From Arthrobacter sp. ok362 (GTDB taxonomy: Bacteria; Actinomycetota; Actinomycetes; Actinomycetales; Micrococcaceae): 64,000 bases of DNA. The stretch's first letter is position 1. Every line of letters starts with the position of its first letter. The notes beneath the pieces were generated by a model. That model saw only the letters and a list, made by a program, of their open reading frames with translations. It was not told the DNA's origin and ran no database searches. A program made the translations under genes and the position numbers. Positions 62,748 through 64,000 of the stretch are shown here, piece by piece. The stretch lies in the NCBI RefSeq assembly GCF_900102785.1, contig NZ_FNGC01000011.1:124001-188000 (forward strand), given 5' to 3'.

Positions 62748-63662
62748 ATGACGCTGGGCTTCATCCCGGTCCTTGAAATCGGAGGAACCCACGTTACGGC
62801 GGCCTGGGTCGAACAAGACACGTGGCAGGCCGTTACAGATTCGATGACGCATCTGCCCCTTCCCGCCCATGGATCGAGGCAGGAGCTGGTTAGCTGTTTC
62901 ACCGAGGCCGCCCGCAGACTCGGCAGCCGGCCCGGGACGGAATGGGCGGTGGCGATCCCCGGGCCGTTCGACTACGGGCTGGGCATCGGCCTTTTTGAGC
63001 ACGTGGGTAAATTCGACAGCCTCTACGGGGTGGATGTCCGGCAGGAGCTGATGACTCAGATTTTGCCTGTTCCTGCATTCATACACTTCTTGAACGACGC
63101 CGATGCTTTCGGAATCGGAGAGTACGCTGCGGGTGCGGCCAAGGGGCATGAGCGCGCCGTCTGCATCACGCTCGGCACGGGCGTCGGGTCCGTTTTCCTG
63201 GACTCGGGTGAGCCACGGAAGACCGGACCCGGACTTCCCCCGAACGGTGAGGCGTACCGCCTGAATTTCCGGGGCAGGCCGCTCGAGGACACGATCTCCC
63301 GCCGGGCGATCAGGCAGGCCTATGCGAGGTCGACCGGGATGATCCCCGATCCGGTACCTGACGTGCGCGAAATCGCCGAACGGAGCCGAGCCGGCGATGA
63401 GAACGCCAAACTCGTATTGCGGAACGCCTTCGAATGCCTCGGCGTGGCGCTCAGCACCGCGGTCAGCGGTTTTGACGCAAGCGTCTTAGTGGTCGGCGGT
63501 TCCATCGCCCGTTCCTGGGACATTGTAGAACCGGCCGTGCGCCAAGGGTTAATGCAGGCGGTGCCGGCTCTTGCGGAACTGGATGTCCGCCCTGCAGGCA
63601 GACCAGCGGACGCGGCACTGCTGGGAGCAGCCTACTGGGCAGCCCACCACGCACGGCGGTAG
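62748..63662 (+). CDS. ROK family sugar kinase
   Basis: 304 aa. N-terminal VLEIGGTHVTAAWVEQ is the phosphate loop, WAVAIPGPFDYGLG and LNDADAFGIGEYAAGAAKG supply the catalytic Asp region, and LGTGVGSVF is the ROK adenosine motif. The CxCGxxGC zinc motif of many ROK kinases is absent. It would phosphorylate the monosaccharide released by the hydrolases, such as mannose or glucose. ATG 62748 has GAGGGGA upstream; ATG 62658 is in frame but less family-like. Confidence 0.88.
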   Translation: MTLGFIPVLEIGGTHVTAAWVEQDTWQAVTDSMTHLPLPAHGSRQELVSCFTEAARRLGSRPGTEWAVAIPGPFDYGLGIGLFEHVGKFDSLYGVDVRQELMTQILPVPAFIHFLNDADAFGIGEYAAGAAKGHERAVCITLGTGVGSVFLDSGEPRKTGPGLPPNGEAYRLNFRGRPLEDTISRRAIRQAYARSTGMIPDPVPDVREIAERSRAGDENAKLVLRNAFECLGVALSTAVSGFDASVLVVGGSIARSWDIVEPAVRQGLMQAVPALAELDVRPAGRPADAALLGAAYWAAHHARR

Positions 63663-64000
63663 GTGATGGTTCCGGTTGCAAGAGGGGGCGACTTTGCTCC
63701 CCGTCCGGGGGAAGGGACCGCACCCTTGCGACCAGCGGCCATGTGCGGAGGCGAGAGCCTTCGCACATGGCCGCTCTCCGGCCGGGTCGGCGTTCTCAAT
63801 CGGACACGTTTAACTGTTCCAATCCTCATACCCGGAGAACCAGCATCGGCAAGGACCAAACAGGAGACACCCCGGCGAGATCGCGCACCGCTTGTCCGAA
63901 AATCGCCGAGTTGGCTATAGGTCCTGTCAAGTGCATGTCAGGCATGGCGGTGGGCGCCACGTGCCGGCGGGCGTTCTGACGGTGTGTTGTGGCTGGCGGT
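63663..64000. other. Region after the ROK gene, no convincing gene
   Basis: 338 bp to the window edge. Holds the hairpin at 63734-63775 and short open frames without family resemblance. A gene could begin beyond the window. Confidence 0.5.
63734..63775. terminator. Strong hairpin downstream of the ROK gene
   Basis: Perfect 14-bp arms AGCGGCCATGTGCG and CGCACATGGCCGCT enclose a loop that itself pairs (AGGC/GCCT). No U tract follows. It lies 71 bp after the stop, so it is most simply an operon terminator of the no-U-tract kind common in high-G+C actinobacteria. Confidence 0.6.

Overview
The window is high-G+C chromosomal DNA of an actinobacterium, most likely Arthrobacter, Pseudarthrobacter or a close Micrococcaceae relative. 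This is inferred from codon bias, frequent GTG/TTG starts, a HAIR (HspR) operator in front of clpB, a DUF3073 gene and the gene content. I recognised no tRNA, rRNA or CRISPR array.

Layout. 0-11.8 kb is core genome: clpB under a HAIR element, a secreted or anchored unknown, DUF3073, a two-domain VOC protein, purF-purM, a small membrane protein, a methyltransferase, a peroxiredoxin and a beta-lactamase-fold serine hydrolase. 11.8-28.6 kb is a large purine-catabolism locus. The minus strand carries allantoinase, hydroxypyruvate isomerase, ureidoglycine aminohydrolase, an HpcH/HpaI-type aldolase, malate synthase and urate oxidase. The divergent plus strand carries guanine deaminase, a two-gene xanthine dehydrogenase and an aldo/keto reductase. 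Further on the minus strand come a MocA-like nucleotidyltransferase, HIU hydrolase, OHCU decarboxylase and an alpha/beta hydrolase. Together they take guanine to urate to allantoin to glyoxylate to malate, but allantoate hydrolysis and glyoxylate carboligation are not encoded here.

28.7-37.9 kb is one minus-strand block: an OmpR-type two-component pair, then a coupled operon of three glycosyltransferases, an ABC exporter, a 37-residue ORF and an APH-fold kinase. 38.2-45.2 kb holds a second serine hydrolase of the same family, a 2-hydroxyacid dehydrogenase, a RibD-C/DHFR-like protein, a VOC protein and a heterodimeric ABC exporter.

45.3-50.8 kb is an accessory island of visibly lower G+C, bounded by two copies of a diverged 65-bp direct repeat. 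It holds a HigB-like toxin with a HigA-like/ImmA-IrrE fusion, and convergent to these a two-gene operon of a thymidylate-synthase-family enzyme plus a protein resembling alpha-glutamyl/putrescinyl-thymine pyrophosphorylase clade 3. The synthase carries Asp where thymidylate synthases have the dUMP-selecting Asn. This is the best candidate for an undescribed nucleotide or DNA-base modification system. A truncated DUF1016 (YhcG-like) nuclease remnant lies just outside.

51.9-63.7 kb is a LacI-controlled glycan-use locus: lacI-type regulator, GH92, GH42-like enzyme, CUT1 sugar transporter (lipoprotein plus two permeases, no ATPase) and a ROK kinase. Four TGGTAACG-type operators precede the two hydrolase genes, and a short ORF overlaps the start of each hydrolase.
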